Assembly (NCBI GenBank): GCA_964393615.1
Contig: CAYMUR010000007.1
Span: 37,448 to 101,447 of the forward strand
DNA from: CAYMUR01 sp964393615
Lineage (GTDB): Bacteria; Planctomycetota; Planctomycetia; Pirellulales; Pirellulaceae
Length of the DNA stretch: 64,000 nt
Direction of reading: 5' to 3'
The notes beneath the pieces are model-generated. The model saw only the letters and a program-made list of their open reading frames with translations, made no database searches and was not told where the DNA came from. Positions 8,772 to 18,166 of the stretch are shown piece after piece. Position 1 is the first letter of the stretch. Each line of letters opens with the position of its first letter. The position numbers and the translations under genes were made by a program.

Positions 8772-10291
8772 TTGGAAGCATGATCACTGCCGGTCATGGG
8801 TTGATGATTGACTGCTGATGGCAATAGTTTTTCGATGCAGGCCTTGAGGTGACTGAGTTTGATCGGCATCGTAACAACAATACGGTGCGCGTTTGTCTTG
8901 GCATCACCTATCCAGTCCGCATGTTCTTCGTCTAGAAGGAGAATTGCCGGAATGGTGCGGGTTCGCTTCAATTCACCAAACATATTGAACCCGTTTAAGG
9001 CTTCTTTGCCCAATTCTCTGGTACTGAATATGACGCATTCTGCTGGGGAAACATCGGAAGTTTCGAATCGGCCTAAAGCGCGTGTAGGATCGCTGGTTAC
9101 AAGCACTCGAAAGCCACGTTTTTTCATTTTGTCCCGTACCAGATCTTGTAATCCACTATCGGATTCCACCAGCATGATGCTGTGTGTAGGTGTGGGCAAT
9201 GAACTTGCCGCTGTCAGGTCAAGACTGGAAATATCTGTATCACTCGATGATACGGTGGTTGTTTTGTGTTTGAGTTTTTGAGCAGCGATTTTAAGATCTT
9301 CTCGTATTTCCCCAGGCGATTGATATCGGCTATTGGGATTCAACTGCATCGCTTTTTTAACAACCATGACCATATGTTGTGACAGCTGTGGCTCATGGTG
9401 AGTGATGGGCATGACTTCTTGAAACCTGCTGACACTTAACCGCTGGATGCGATGTTTTGTTTCGTGCAATGGGGCACGACCTGTTAGCATGTGATAGAGC
9501 ATACAGCCTAAAAAGTAGATATCACTCCGTTTGTCATCTTTGCGGACTCCCGTGGCTCTTTCCAGACCAGCGTAGTCAATAGCTCTTGGGTTCGGATGTT
9601 CTTCGACTTTTGTCGTTTGTTTACTCGAAGCGGCGGCCAATCCGAAATCAACCAGTTGTGCGATACCTGTACTAGAAACGAGGACGTTGGAAAGTTTCAT
9701 ATCACGGTGTGTGACACCGCGCTGAAAAGCGTAATCCAGGCCATCGGAGATTTGAATGGCCAAATTGAGAGCTTCTTTGGGCGGCAATTTGTTGCGAACT
9801 TTGACAAATTCGCGTAGATTTCTGCCCTCAATAAAATCCATTACCAGATAAAAAGATTTCCCGATGGTGTTTACTTCATGGATTGGCACGATATGCGGAT
9901 GACGCATGGCCTTTCCCATGCGCCCCTCTCGAAGAAAACTTTTTGTTTCTTCCGGATCTGTGCTATAGCGGCGGCGTAGAACCTTGAGGGCAACAATGGC
10001 TCTCGTATCGCGCTGGACGGCCCGATAAACACGGGCAAACGTGCCTGTACCGACCAGATAAAGCGTTTGATAATTGCCATAAAAAAAACCTGAACGGTCG
10101 CCGCGGATTAATTTCTCGACCTGATAATTTGTCAAAAGTTCCCGCCGCATGGCAAGCTGCTTGAACGCATCCACCGATGCTTCGCGACTACCCAAGTCAC
10201 TCCATATCGACTCTAATTGCCGTTCGTCAAGTAGATTGGCATCCATGACGCGCTGAGCGAATTGTTCGGCTGATAGAGTTAGCATATTCAC
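8768..10291 (-). CDS. Ser/Thr protein kinase with C-terminal degenerate receiver domain
   Basis: A 507-residue protein. Residues 1-68 are a planctomycete-type kinase leader. The kinase domain (about 72-340) has a G-rich loop VGTGTFARVY, K103 in ALK, E122 in the C-helix, HRD at 195-197 and DFG at 215-217, so it should be active. A Ser/Thr/Asp-rich linker (345-368) leads to a response-regulator-like fold at 371-490. That domain lacks the usual features: the acidic pair is VESD, the phosphoacceptor Asp site reads IFST, and the KP motif is TMP. It is therefore probably a pseudo-receiver for protein contacts. No transmembrane segment follows, so the kinase is cytoplasmic. Its stop overlaps the deacetylase start. 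Confidence 0.92.
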   Translation of the reverse strand: MNMLTLSAEQFAQRVMDANLLDERQLESIWSDLGSREASVDAFKQLAMRRELLTNYQVEKLIRGDRSGFFYGNYQTLYLVGTGTFARVYRAVQRDTRAIVALKVLRRRYSTDPEETKSFLREGRMGKAMRHPHIVPIHEVNTIGKSFYLVMDFIEGRNLREFVKVRNKLPPKEALNLAIQISDGLDYAFQRGVTHRDMKLSNVLVSSTGIAQLVDFGLAAASSKQTTKVEEHPNPRAIDYAGLERATGVRKDDKRSDIYFLGCMLYHMLTGRAPLHETKHRIQRLSVSRFQEVMPITHHEPQLSQHMVMVVKKAMQLNPNSRYQSPGEIREDLKIAAQKLKHKTTTVSSSDTDISSLDLTAASSLPTPTHSIMLVESDSGLQDLVRDKMKKRGFRVLVTSDPTRALGRFETSDVSPAECVIFSTRELGKEALNGFNMFGELKRTRTIPAILLLDEEHADWIGDAKTNAHRIVVTMPIKLSHLKACIEKLLPSAVNHQPMTGSDHASK

Positions 10292-10848
10292 TAGTAGTTC
10301 ATCTTGCGATGTTTGGAGTGTCTTTCGGCTATTGGACTGAAAGTCTCTAGCCAGATTCTACCGGCCATAACTCATCAAACATTGCCTGAACAGATACTAG
10401 ACCTGTCGATTATGTACCCGAATAGTGTCCAGAGAGGAGAGTTGGCAGCGAAAATATACCCATCAGCTGCCACTCCTGGTGCTTTACGGTAACAGGAGAG
10501 AATCTTTGGCAGCCAATGTTTTTCTTTATGATACTGCTTTTTGAACCTCCAAACAATTGTCCTTTCTGTGCAGGATTCCAGGCGCATTGATTTTGTAGGG
10601 GCGTAGACGTAAATCACTTGTGCAAAGGGCCTTGAGGAGAGTGAGCGATGGTCATCCTCCGGCTCAAAAGCCCGTCGCGTAAATATCGCATAGACATAAG
10701 GTGCCGCCGGTACTATCCACCATCTATCAGACGGGATGAACGTTTTGCTGTATCTCGATGTTCCATTGACAAACGGTATTGCCAATTACCGATCAAACTT
10801 ATCTGGATACGATGAGTGCTTGTGAATTAGTGGGGCGAAGCAGCAGGA
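10292..10848. other. intergenic region, no gene recognised
   Basis: About 560 bases upstream of the kinase gene. A minus-strand frame at 10375-10785 stays open, but its composition (many aromatic and basic residues, no motif, no good start) does not look like a real protein. The region presumably holds the kinase promoter. No RNA gene or repeat was seen. Confidence 0.5.
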
Positions 10849-11187
10849 TCAATCTTCTGGGTCCAATCCCTCATCGCTTTCGCCGTCGTATTCGCACTCA
10901 TCCTGTTCTTCCTGGTCAAGTTCAACCTCAAAAGCGTCTCGTTCACGGCGAGTTGCTTCTAGATCGAACATAAGATATTTCATGTCGAGACGAAGTTGAC
11001 TGAGGGCTTCCTGGACAAGTGTCAGAATTCGTCGTCTCCGCCAGGTACTTTCCATTGCTCGGTTCATCAGGGGAGCGATTTTTGCCTGATGTTCTGCGGG
11101 CAGCTGGGTGATAGCTCTTTCCAGATCAACAATATCTTTTGGTAGTAATTCATTTTTGGAGGCAGATAATCGTGCTGCAGTCCTCAT
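10849..11187 (-). CDS. small conserved coiled-coil protein with acidic tail
   Basis: A 112-residue protein with a good start: GGGGAG sits six bases before the ATG. The centre (about residues 45-95) contains an RRRRILTLVQEALSQ segment and then LRLDMKYLMFDLEATRRERD, predicted helical and likely coiled coil. The last 25 residues are almost all acidic. There is no signal peptide or membrane segment, so it should be cytoplasmic and dimeric or oligomeric. I do not recognise a named family, but the sequence style and strong ribosome binding site support a real gene. Function unknown; an adaptor or regulator role is possible. Confidence 0.7.
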   Translation of the reverse strand: MRTAARLSASKNELLPKDIVDLERAITQLPAEHQAKIAPLMNRAMESTWRRRRILTLVQEALSQLRLDMKYLMFDLEATRRERDAFEVELDQEEQDECEYDGESDEGLDPED

Positions 11188-11551
11188 AGTGACTCCCCTG
11201 GATGTATGGGCAACGAGAAATGTGTATTTCCTCTAGGTGCAGACAGCGTGCCAGAAAGAGCTGGCAATGACAGTATTTGCACAAATAACCAGACCACAAG
11301 GCTTTACGCAAAGTGCAGGTATGAGACATTTTTTGCCAGATGGTCAGGAATACCACACCTGATCTGGCCACGTGACACAAATCCCTGTAAAAGCTTGTCT
11401 TACGTCGACGACAGAAGAGGGTTGATCTTGTTGACGATTTGCCACAGTTACACTGTTTAATGCTATGGAATTGCCTGCGTGTCGATTTTTTGTAACGCCG
11501 CCAGAATTCGATAGCAGGTTGCGTCGGAAGGCCCGACTTGTTTCTTGCTCG

Positions 11552-14311
11552 ATGTTAGCAAACCGACAATACCAGTTCCTGTTTGTATCTTGGATGCTGG
11601 TGTTCAGTCTTCCAGCGGTATCGCTGCATCAGTCGAATGGCGCTGAGATCATTCTGGACGACTTTGAGTCGCCTGATCTATCTTGGGCTGCAGCAGGTGC
11701 TGATTGTCATGTGCGTCCCCTGCGCCATGAGCGCGTTACAGCAGAAGCACATTCTGGACAAAGGAGTGAATGGATTCAGGTCCAAGCAGATCCAGGCACT
11801 TATGTGTACTACAGTCATCCGATTGGATCGGCCCGCATCATACCGGAACTAGAATTATCTGTATGGGTGAAGGCGAACCGACCGGGATTACAGCTGTTGG
11901 CCCGAGTAGTCTTTCCCCGGAACGTTGATCCACGTACCGGGCAGCCACTGACAACATGGATTCGCGGGTCGAGTTATAGCCAGGTAGGGCAATGGGAGCA
12001 ATTGACTCTAAAAAACGTAACGATTCTGATGAACCGTGTCACGCAGATGAAACGTTCAGAAATTGGACCAGAGGTTGATCCTCGTGAAGCTTTCCTTGAT
12101 CTGGCTGTTTTGAATGTATATGGAGGCTTCGGAGTAACGAGTGTGTGGATTGACGATCTTGCTACACAGCATCAGGTTGACACCAGCAATTTTGCAGCGG
12201 GAAGCACTGCACCGCAAGTCGTCGTAACAAGAGCAACAAGCCCAGCAACAGACACAACGGAAGAGCACCCCAGCGAATCTCAACAACCGGGTACCATTGA
12301 TCCCGTTCAGTTGGAAGGTTCAGTCTTAGTGGCAGAAGGTCGCCCAGTGTTTCCTCGCCTGATGCAGTACCAGGGCGATTCTTTTGAATTGATCCACACA
12401 CTGGGGCTGAATGGTATTGTGTTACCGACGGTGCCGACACCTGACCAGTTGAAATCGGCAAATCAGCTCGGGTTGTGGCTCGTTGCGCCACCACCTGATC
12501 TTGACCAGATCGATCAAATTGGTCCGGAGTTTAATACCGTTTTGGCATGGGATCTGGGTCACCGCCTATCTGCACCTGATCTGGATACGACCCGCCGGTT
12601 GGCTGATGCAGTTCGTCGTGCTGATCCAATTGCAGCTCGCCCTGTTTTGTGTAACGTTCGATCTGAACATCTTCGCTTCAGCCGTTACGTAGATTTGTTG
12701 CTGATAGGACGTGATACGCTTCACACGTCGTTTGATCTTCGCGAATACGGACCTTGGCTGTATGAGCAACGTGAACTGGCTCGCCCTTTAACTCCTGTAT
12801 GGGCTGCCATGCAAACAGATGTTCATCCGGACCTGGCCGCTCAGTGGAAGCGCATGGGAGTACCAGATGCAGACCAGATCGGCGTCGAATTCGAACAAAT
12901 GAGACTTCTTGCCTATACATTAATAGCCTCTGGGGCGCGAGGACTTTGTTTCGCATCCCATCGACCGATCTCTCCTGATCCAGCTGAAAGTTCGCGTGCA
13001 GCGGCACTCGGGCTATTGAACCACGAACTGGAATTGCTGGCACCCTGGGTAGCAGCTGGCAAACCGGTTGCTTCGGTACGTAGTAACGATCCACAAGTCC
13101 ACATCACGGTTCTAGGATTAGAACGCTCCCGCTTAGTGCTTCCAATCCGGTATGTACCTGACAGTCAATATGCCGCTGGTACACTCCATGCGAAAGCAGT
13201 TTCATTTGTGGTCCCCGGTGTCCCGAGTTCAACCGAAGCTTTTCTAATAACTCCTTCACGACTAAAACCACTGCGCCAAAAACGTGTCACAGGAGGAATG
13301 AGAATTTCTTTGGAGAAATTTGGTTTAACGAGCGCCATCGTGATGACCCAGGATCCACTGGTCGTTGGCCGTCTGACAAGACAATTAGCGGTCCAGCGTG
13401 TTCGACACAGCCGGTTTGCACACGATGTAGCTCTGCAGCTGGCGACTGACACGGAGACAACCGTGTCGCAGCTCGCTGGTTTTGGAGCGCTCGCGTTAAA
13501 CAACAACCATTTACTTTCACGCGCAAGGCAATCGTTAGGCGAATGTCAACAGCGATTCCATTTGGGTGAGTATGAATCAGCAACGAAATATGCCACAGAA
13601 GTCATGGACCGGTTGAACCAAGTTCGACGGGGTACTTGGGAACAAGCTTCTGGCCGTTTTCGTTGGCCGGTAGCAAGTCCCGTTTTGATGCATTTCAGTA
13701 CGCTGCCTATGCACTGGGAGCTGGCACATCGTTTGGCTGAGGTTGGTGAGGGAGCTAATCAGTTGGCAGCAGGTGATTTTGAAAGCTTGTCTCACATGCT
13801 TCAGCATGGTTGGGAACAAAAAGTGGAAACACAATCCAACCTACACGTAGATGTCGAGTTGACTCCCCACGAGCACAAAACGGGCAACTATTCGCTACAT
13901 CTGCGCGCCTGGTCCAATGACCCTAGTCAGGGGAATCTGATCGTAGCCCTACCACCAGTTACTGTACACAGTGCTATGGTGACTGTGGAACCAGGGCAAT
14001 TTTTAAAAATACAAGGCTGGCTCAAAATCCCTCAGCCAATTACTGGCAGTCGAGATGGATTGATTATTGCCGAATCAGTGGGAGGAAAAAGCATGGGAAT
14101 CCACATGCAACAAACGGACGACTGGCAACAATTTGTTTTGTATCGCATGGCTGACGAAACAGGAAAAGTACGGGTTATGTTTTCCCTGAGTGGATTGGGA
14201 GAAGCGTTTGTCGATGCGGTGTCTGTACATCCTATACCTTACTCACCCTCCACGAACCCGTTGAACCAACAGGCGAACCGACTACGACAAATGGCCCCAC
14301 TGTCGCGGTAG
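11552..14311 (+). CDS. large secreted protein with carbohydrate-binding-like and TIM-barrel-like domains
   Basis: About 919 residues from the ATG at 11552, chosen because a clean signal peptide (residues 1-31, ending near NGAEI) follows it; an upstream in-frame ATG at 11465 would add 29 residues that spoil the signal. After the signal comes a jelly-roll-like domain (about 33-210) opening with ILDDFESPD, then a Thr/Glu/Pro-rich linker. Residues about 240-530 resemble a glycoside-hydrolase TIM barrel (GLNGIVLPTV, LAWDLGHRL, GARGLCFASHRPI), though no catalytic acid pair is certain. A helical segment (about 620-680) and a second jelly roll (about 735-890) complete it. It is probably periplasmic or cell-surface and acts on or binds a polysaccharide; that is inference. 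Standing apart from other genes, it is likely monocistronic. Confidence 0.75.
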   Translation: MLANRQYQFLFVSWMLVFSLPAVSLHQSNGAEIILDDFESPDLSWAAAGADCHVRPLRHERVTAEAHSGQRSEWIQVQADPGTYVYYSHPIGSARIIPELELSVWVKANRPGLQLLARVVFPRNVDPRTGQPLTTWIRGSSYSQVGQWEQLTLKNVTILMNRVTQMKRSEIGPEVDPREAFLDLAVLNVYGGFGVTSVWIDDLATQHQVDTSNFAAGSTAPQVVVTRATSPATDTTEEHPSESQQPGTIDPVQLEGSVLVAEGRPVFPRLMQYQGDSFELIHTLGLNGIVLPTVPTPDQLKSANQLGLWLVAPPPDLDQIDQIGPEFNTVLAWDLGHRLSAPDLDTTRRLADAVRRADPIAARPVLCNVRSEHLRFSRYVDLLLIGRDTLHTSFDLREYGPWLYEQRELARPLTPVWAAMQTDVHPDLAAQWKRMGVPDADQIGVEFEQMRLLAYTLIASGARGLCFASHRPISPDPAESSRAAALGLLNHELELLAPWVAAGKPVASVRSNDPQVHITVLGLERSRLVLPIRYVPDSQYAAGTLHAKAVSFVVPGVPSSTEAFLITPSRLKPLRQKRVTGGMRISLEKFGLTSAIVMTQDPLVVGRLTRQLAVQRVRHSRFAHDVALQLATDTETTVSQLAGFGALALNNNHLLSRARQSLGECQQRFHLGEYESATKYATEVMDRLNQVRRGTWEQASGRFRWPVASPVLMHFSTLPMHWELAHRLAEVGEGANQLAAGDFESLSHMLQHGWEQKVETQSNLHVDVELTPHEHKTGNYSLHLRAWSNDPSQGNLIVALPPVTVHSAMVTVEPGQFLKIQGWLKIPQPITGSRDGLIIAESVGGKSMGIHMQQTDDWQQFVLYRMADETGKVRVMFSLSGLGEAFVDAVSVHPIPYSPSTNPLNQQANRLRQMAPLSR

Positions 14312-14408
14312 TCATGGTGGAAGTTTGCCATTATCCATAGTCCTGTTCCATTCCGCAGCTGGAAACTATGGACATTCTTGTTATTCACGCAGTATCATTG
14401 TACCTGTC

Positions 14409-15818
14409 ATGTGTTCCTATTTACAAGAACTTCGTCGCGATGCACTAGCCATTTGGCAAGCCGGTGTGGATGCTGTCCGAGCAGACCGGCTGGTGCGAAA
14501 TAATGTGCGCGTGGAAGGCACGTGGTTGGAGATTTCCGGCCAGACGATCGACTTGAAACAGGTGCGTCGGATTGTTGTTGTGGGAGCCGGAAAAGCGGGG
14601 GCCGGCATGGCGGCCGGGCTGGAACAGGCGTTAGGACCAGAAGTGTTGGCTAACAAAAAGGTTTCTGGATGGGTCAATGTCCCTGAAAACTGTATACGAA
14701 ATCTGAGTCATATTCATTTGCATGCGGCACGACCTGCGGGAATGAATGAACCGACTCCGGCGGGAGTGAATGGTACACAACAGATCTTGCGCTTGGCAGA
14801 TTCTTTGACAAAAGAAGATCTCTGTATTTGCTTGATTTCTGGTGGTGGCTCAGCATTGATGCCCGCGCCGGCAGCTGGAATTCAGTTGTCCGACAAACAG
14901 GCTCTCACGACGAGCTTGAGTGCGGCCGGAGCTAATATTGAGCAGCTCAATATTGTGCGAAAACAGTTGAGCGATATTAAAGGAGGTGGATTGGCAAAGG
15001 CCTGCGGTTCAGCCCAACTGATCTCGTTGGTGATCTCCGATGTCCTTGGCGATCCACTGGACTTGATTGCTTCGGGCCCGACGGCCGAGGATACTTCGAC
15101 TCCCCAGTTGGCATTGGATGTACTGCAACAATTTGCAGACAAAGGTGTCATAATGTCTGACAACGTGGTTGATTTCTTGCGCAACAAACAAGCAACAAGA
15201 GAAATGTCACCGTTACAGAATGTAGTTTCCAATACCACCAATATCATTCTGGGAAACAATGCGGTAGCGGTTGATGCTGCCGGGATTTACGCTGAACAAT
15301 TGGGATACCGGCATGCGATGGTGGCGACTAATCAATTGGAGGGAGAAGCAGAGGTAGTGGGGCGGCAGCACGCCAGAATGGCTCTTGAAATGCTCCATGG
15401 AAAGGGACCGAACTGTTTCATCACAGGCGGGGAACCAGTCGTCCAATTGATTAGTGAATCGCAACGTGGACGAGGTGGGCGGAATCAACAACTTGTCTTG
15501 GCAGCACTTGATGAACTCGTGAAGGATGTGCAAGCAAAGTACAAATCGGCGGTAGAACAAGACCATGTAGCGTGTAGCTTGAGCCTCCTCTCTGGCGGGA
15601 CAGATGGTGAAGATGGTCCGACAGATGCAGCAGGAGCGATTATTGACAGTGAAATAATCCAACAGACAATCCAACGAGGTCTCGACACCAATGATTTTTT
15701 AAGACGAAATGATGCTTATCATTTTTTTGACCCACTGAACGCTTTGATCCGTTCGGGACCGACCCATACCAACGTTTGTGATTTGCGCGTTGTTCTTGTT
15801 CAACAAACACAGGAGTGA
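14409..15818 (+). CDS. glycerate kinase, MOFRL (DUF4147) family
   Basis: About 469 residues. The ATG at 14409 is preferred; the first 28 residues of the longer frame from 14325 do not resemble the family. The N-terminal DUF4147 domain shows VVVGAGKAGAGMA near residue 55, LISGGGSALMPAP, and the KQLSDIKGGGLA loop; the C-terminal MOFRL domain shows GGEPVVQL, GRGGRNQQL and SGGTDGEDGPTDAAGA. This family makes 2-phosphoglycerate from glycerate and ATP and feeds glycerate from sugar-acid, glyoxylate or serine breakdown into lower glycolysis. It starts about 100 bases after the large secreted protein. It could take the product of the sugar-acid pathway suggested for the 44-52 kb genes, though they are not linked. 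Confidence 0.92.
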   Translation: MCSYLQELRRDALAIWQAGVDAVRADRLVRNNVRVEGTWLEISGQTIDLKQVRRIVVVGAGKAGAGMAAGLEQALGPEVLANKKVSGWVNVPENCIRNLSHIHLHAARPAGMNEPTPAGVNGTQQILRLADSLTKEDLCICLISGGGSALMPAPAAGIQLSDKQALTTSLSAAGANIEQLNIVRKQLSDIKGGGLAKACGSAQLISLVISDVLGDPLDLIASGPTAEDTSTPQLALDVLQQFADKGVIMSDNVVDFLRNKQATREMSPLQNVVSNTTNIILGNNAVAVDAAGIYAEQLGYRHAMVATNQLEGEAEVVGRQHARMALEMLHGKGPNCFITGGEPVVQLISESQRGRGGRNQQLVLAALDELVKDVQAKYKSAVEQDHVACSLSLLSGGTDGEDGPTDAAGAIIDSEIIQQTIQRGLDTNDFLRRNDAYHFFDPLNALIRSGPTHTNVCDLRVVLVQQTQE

Positions 15819-15852
15819 AAGATTGCTGGATTTGACAGACGTTGTTGCTTTC

Positions 15853-15882
15853 AGGCAGTGCTAGGCAGTGCTAGGCAATGCC
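15853..15882 (+). repeat. short direct repeat, 10-base unit
   Basis: AGGCAGTGCT occurs twice head to tail and is followed by a third, degenerate copy (AGGCAATGCC). It lies in the 245-base gap between the glycerate kinase gene and ispD. The array is small and its role, if any, is unknown. Confidence 0.6.
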
Positions 15883-16063
15883 CTTAGGAGCAAACAATTG
15901 ACGGCAAAGACCATTGATAGGCGCCACGTTCTGGCAGTGTATGGCGTACTGGCGTGGTTACCCTTGGCGGTGATCCGGTGAGATCGTAGGATGGATAGCC
16001 AACTTCTGATTGGCAAGCCTGTGACTGGTATAGTCGTAATGTTGAGAGAAAGGACGAACAATC

Positions 16064-16804
16064 GTGGCGACCTTTGCGGTGATCTTGCCGGCGGCTGGAA
16101 AAAGCAGTCGGTTTCATGACAAGTATTACAAAAAACCTTTTGCGATATTGAATGAGCGCGCAGTCTGGTTGCACGCGGCGGAGAAATTCCTCAATCGCGA
16201 CGATGTCCAGCAGGTGCTGGTTGTTGTGGCGCCCGAGGACCGTGATGATTTCCAGACGAAATTCGGTGCCAATGTGGCTATTCTCGGTATAGATGTAATT
16301 AATGGAGGCGCGCAGCGTGTAGATTCGATTGCCAATGCCTTAGAGCGTGTGAGACCTGAAATTGACTATGTGGCCATCCACGATGCAGCCCGACCATGTA
16401 TCGTGGATGAATGGATCACAAAGATTTTTTCAGCAGCCGAAAAAAATGGCGCAGCCATTTATGCTGTTCCAGTTGCCGGGACGCTCAAACGGGTTGGTTC
16501 GAACCAAACGGTCTCCGAAACGGTTGATCGCAAGGGACTCTGGGAAGCTCAAACTCCCCAGGTTTTTCGACGGGATCTTATCGTACGGGCCTACGCGGAA
16601 CGTGGTGACTTGCAGGCGACTGACGACGCACAACTCGTGGAAAATATTGGCCAGCAGGTGACCATTGTGCCAGGGTCATCGATCAACTTTAAAATTACTA
16701 CCAAGGAAGATCTACACTTGGCAAAACAGGCCCTTCGGGCACTTCCAAAACCGACATTAAAAGGACCAGGGCATCCCTTTGCGGATGGTGATATGTGGCG
16801 TTAA
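16064..16804 (+). CDS. ispD: 2-C-methyl-D-erythritol 4-phosphate cytidylyltransferase
   Basis: A 246-residue enzyme starting at GTG, with AAGGA upstream. It joins CTP to 2-C-methyl-D-erythritol 4-phosphate in the non-mevalonate isoprenoid pathway. Family signatures are visible: LPAAGKSSRF near the N-terminus (CTP-binding loop with conserved Gly, Lys and Arg), GGAQRVDSI, AIHDAARP, the TxKR-like GTLKRV segment, and EAQTPQVFRRDL near the end. Length matches the family. Its stop codon overlaps the start of tyrS in the arrangement TAATG, implying coupled translation. Cytoplasmic. Confidence 0.95.
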   Translation: MATFAVILPAAGKSSRFHDKYYKKPFAILNERAVWLHAAEKFLNRDDVQQVLVVVAPEDRDDFQTKFGANVAILGIDVINGGAQRVDSIANALERVRPEIDYVAIHDAARPCIVDEWITKIFSAAEKNGAAIYAVPVAGTLKRVGSNQTVSETVDRKGLWEAQTPQVFRRDLIVRAYAERGDLQATDDAQLVENIGQQVTIVPGSSINFKITTKEDLHLAKQALRALPKPTLKGPGHPFADGDMWR

Positions 16805-18090
16805 TGAACATTTACGCAGAACTTGAATGGCGAGGACTTGTTTATCAAACAACGGACGACCAGCATCTACCAGGCTGGTTACAGGACGGTGTGCGCACGT
16901 TTTACGTTGGTTTTGATCCGACAGCCGATAGCCTGCATGTCGGTAGTTTGTTGCAATTGGCAACCATGCGACGTTTTCAACGAGCTGGGCACAAGCCAAT
17001 AGCCCTCGTCGGGGGTGCTACGGGTATGATTGGTGACCCCAGTGGCAAGAGTGAAGAACGCAACTTGCTGTCCGAGGATGCGTTACAACAAAATATTGCC
17101 GGTATTGAATTACAATTAAGGCGCATCCTTGATTTTGATGCAGGCCCGAATTCGGCGATATTGGTTAACAATTTTGATTGGATGAAAACGGTCAGCTATC
17201 TTGATTTCCTGCGTGATGTCGGTAAATGTTTTCCGGTGAACGTGATGCTTGGCAAGGACTCGGTCAAAAGCCGATTGCAACGTGATGACGGTGGAATCAG
17301 TTATACCGAGTTCAGTTATATGTTGTTGCAAGCTTTTGACTTTGTACATCTTTATGACAACTACAAATGTGAACTTCAGGTAGGTGGCAGTGACCAGTGG
17401 GGCAATATTGCTGCTGGAATCGATCTGGGACGTCGCATGCGAGGTATGTCGCTGTACGGAATGACTTCACCCCTGTTGACCAAATCTGATGGTTCAAAAA
17501 TGGGAAAAACCGAAAGTGGTACCGTATGGCTTTCTTCTGATCGAACCAGCCCTTATGCCTTCTATCAGTATTGGATAAATATCGATGATGCAGATGTTGC
17601 TAACTGTTTGCGCATGCTTACGGACCTGGACCGTGATGAGATTGAGGCTTTGGATGCATCACGCGAATCCCAGCCACATTTACGAGCAAGTCAAAAGCAA
17701 TTGGCCGAATCACTTACCTGTCTGGTCCATGGTGATGACGGGCTGGCGTCTGCTATGCGGGCTACAGCAATTTTCTTTGGCGCTGAGATCGACAAAGAGA
17801 ATTCAGACCTTGGGCTGAATGAGATCTTTTCCGATGTCCCCAGTCATACCTTTTCCCATGCATGTTTAATGGGTGACGGCCTTACGGTTATCGATGCGCT
17901 GGTCGATGCCGGACTGGCAAAAAGTAAAGGGGAATCTCGGAGAATGATCGAGCAAGGAGGAGCCTACGTCAATAACGTACGTGTTGCAAGTATTGATGCG
18001 CATCTCACGAATACGGATTTGGTTGATCAATCGATGATTGTACTGCGAACAGGTAAAAAGAAATACGCGCTTCTGCAATTTGCTGATTAA
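16804..18090 (+). CDS. tyrS: tyrosyl-tRNA synthetase
   Basis: About 428 residues from the ATG at 16804, which shares its A with the ispD stop; a GTG three codons upstream at 16795 is an alternative. The class I signature is HVGS at 45-48, and the second signature is KMGKT at 232-236, the KFGKT-type version normal for bacterial TyrS. GGATGMIGDPSG and QVGGSDQWGN are classical tyrosine- and tRNA-site motifs. The C-terminal 75 residues are an S4 RNA-binding domain (SRRMIEQGGAYVN). Charges tRNA-Tyr with tyrosine in the cytoplasm. Nothing is missing. Confidence 0.97.
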   Translation: MNIYAELEWRGLVYQTTDDQHLPGWLQDGVRTFYVGFDPTADSLHVGSLLQLATMRRFQRAGHKPIALVGGATGMIGDPSGKSEERNLLSEDALQQNIAGIELQLRRILDFDAGPNSAILVNNFDWMKTVSYLDFLRDVGKCFPVNVMLGKDSVKSRLQRDDGGISYTEFSYMLLQAFDFVHLYDNYKCELQVGGSDQWGNIAAGIDLGRRMRGMSLYGMTSPLLTKSDGSKMGKTESGTVWLSSDRTSPYAFYQYWINIDDADVANCLRMLTDLDRDEIEALDASRESQPHLRASQKQLAESLTCLVHGDDGLASAMRATAIFFGAEIDKENSDLGLNEIFSDVPSHTFSHACLMGDGLTVIDALVDAGLAKSKGESRRMIEQGGAYVNNVRVASIDAHLTNTDLVDQSMIVLRTGKKKYALLQFAD

Positions 18091-18166
18091 TTTACCAATT
18101 GGCAGGCTAGTGCTAGACGCCGCGGAGCAGTATGGAATCGCGATCACTATTTTCCAAGAGCAAGAG

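Noticed and set aside
8859..9281. 140-codon plus-strand frame opposite the kinase
   Set aside because: Antisense shadow of the receiver-like domain and linker.
10375..10785. 136-codon minus-strand frame upstream of the kinase
   Set aside because: No motif, poor composition and no start signal.
17497..17511. atypical KMGKT signature in tyrS as a sign of a dead enzyme
   Set aside because: Bacterial tyrosyl-tRNA synthetases normally have KFGKT/KMGKT-type motifs, so it is ordinary.
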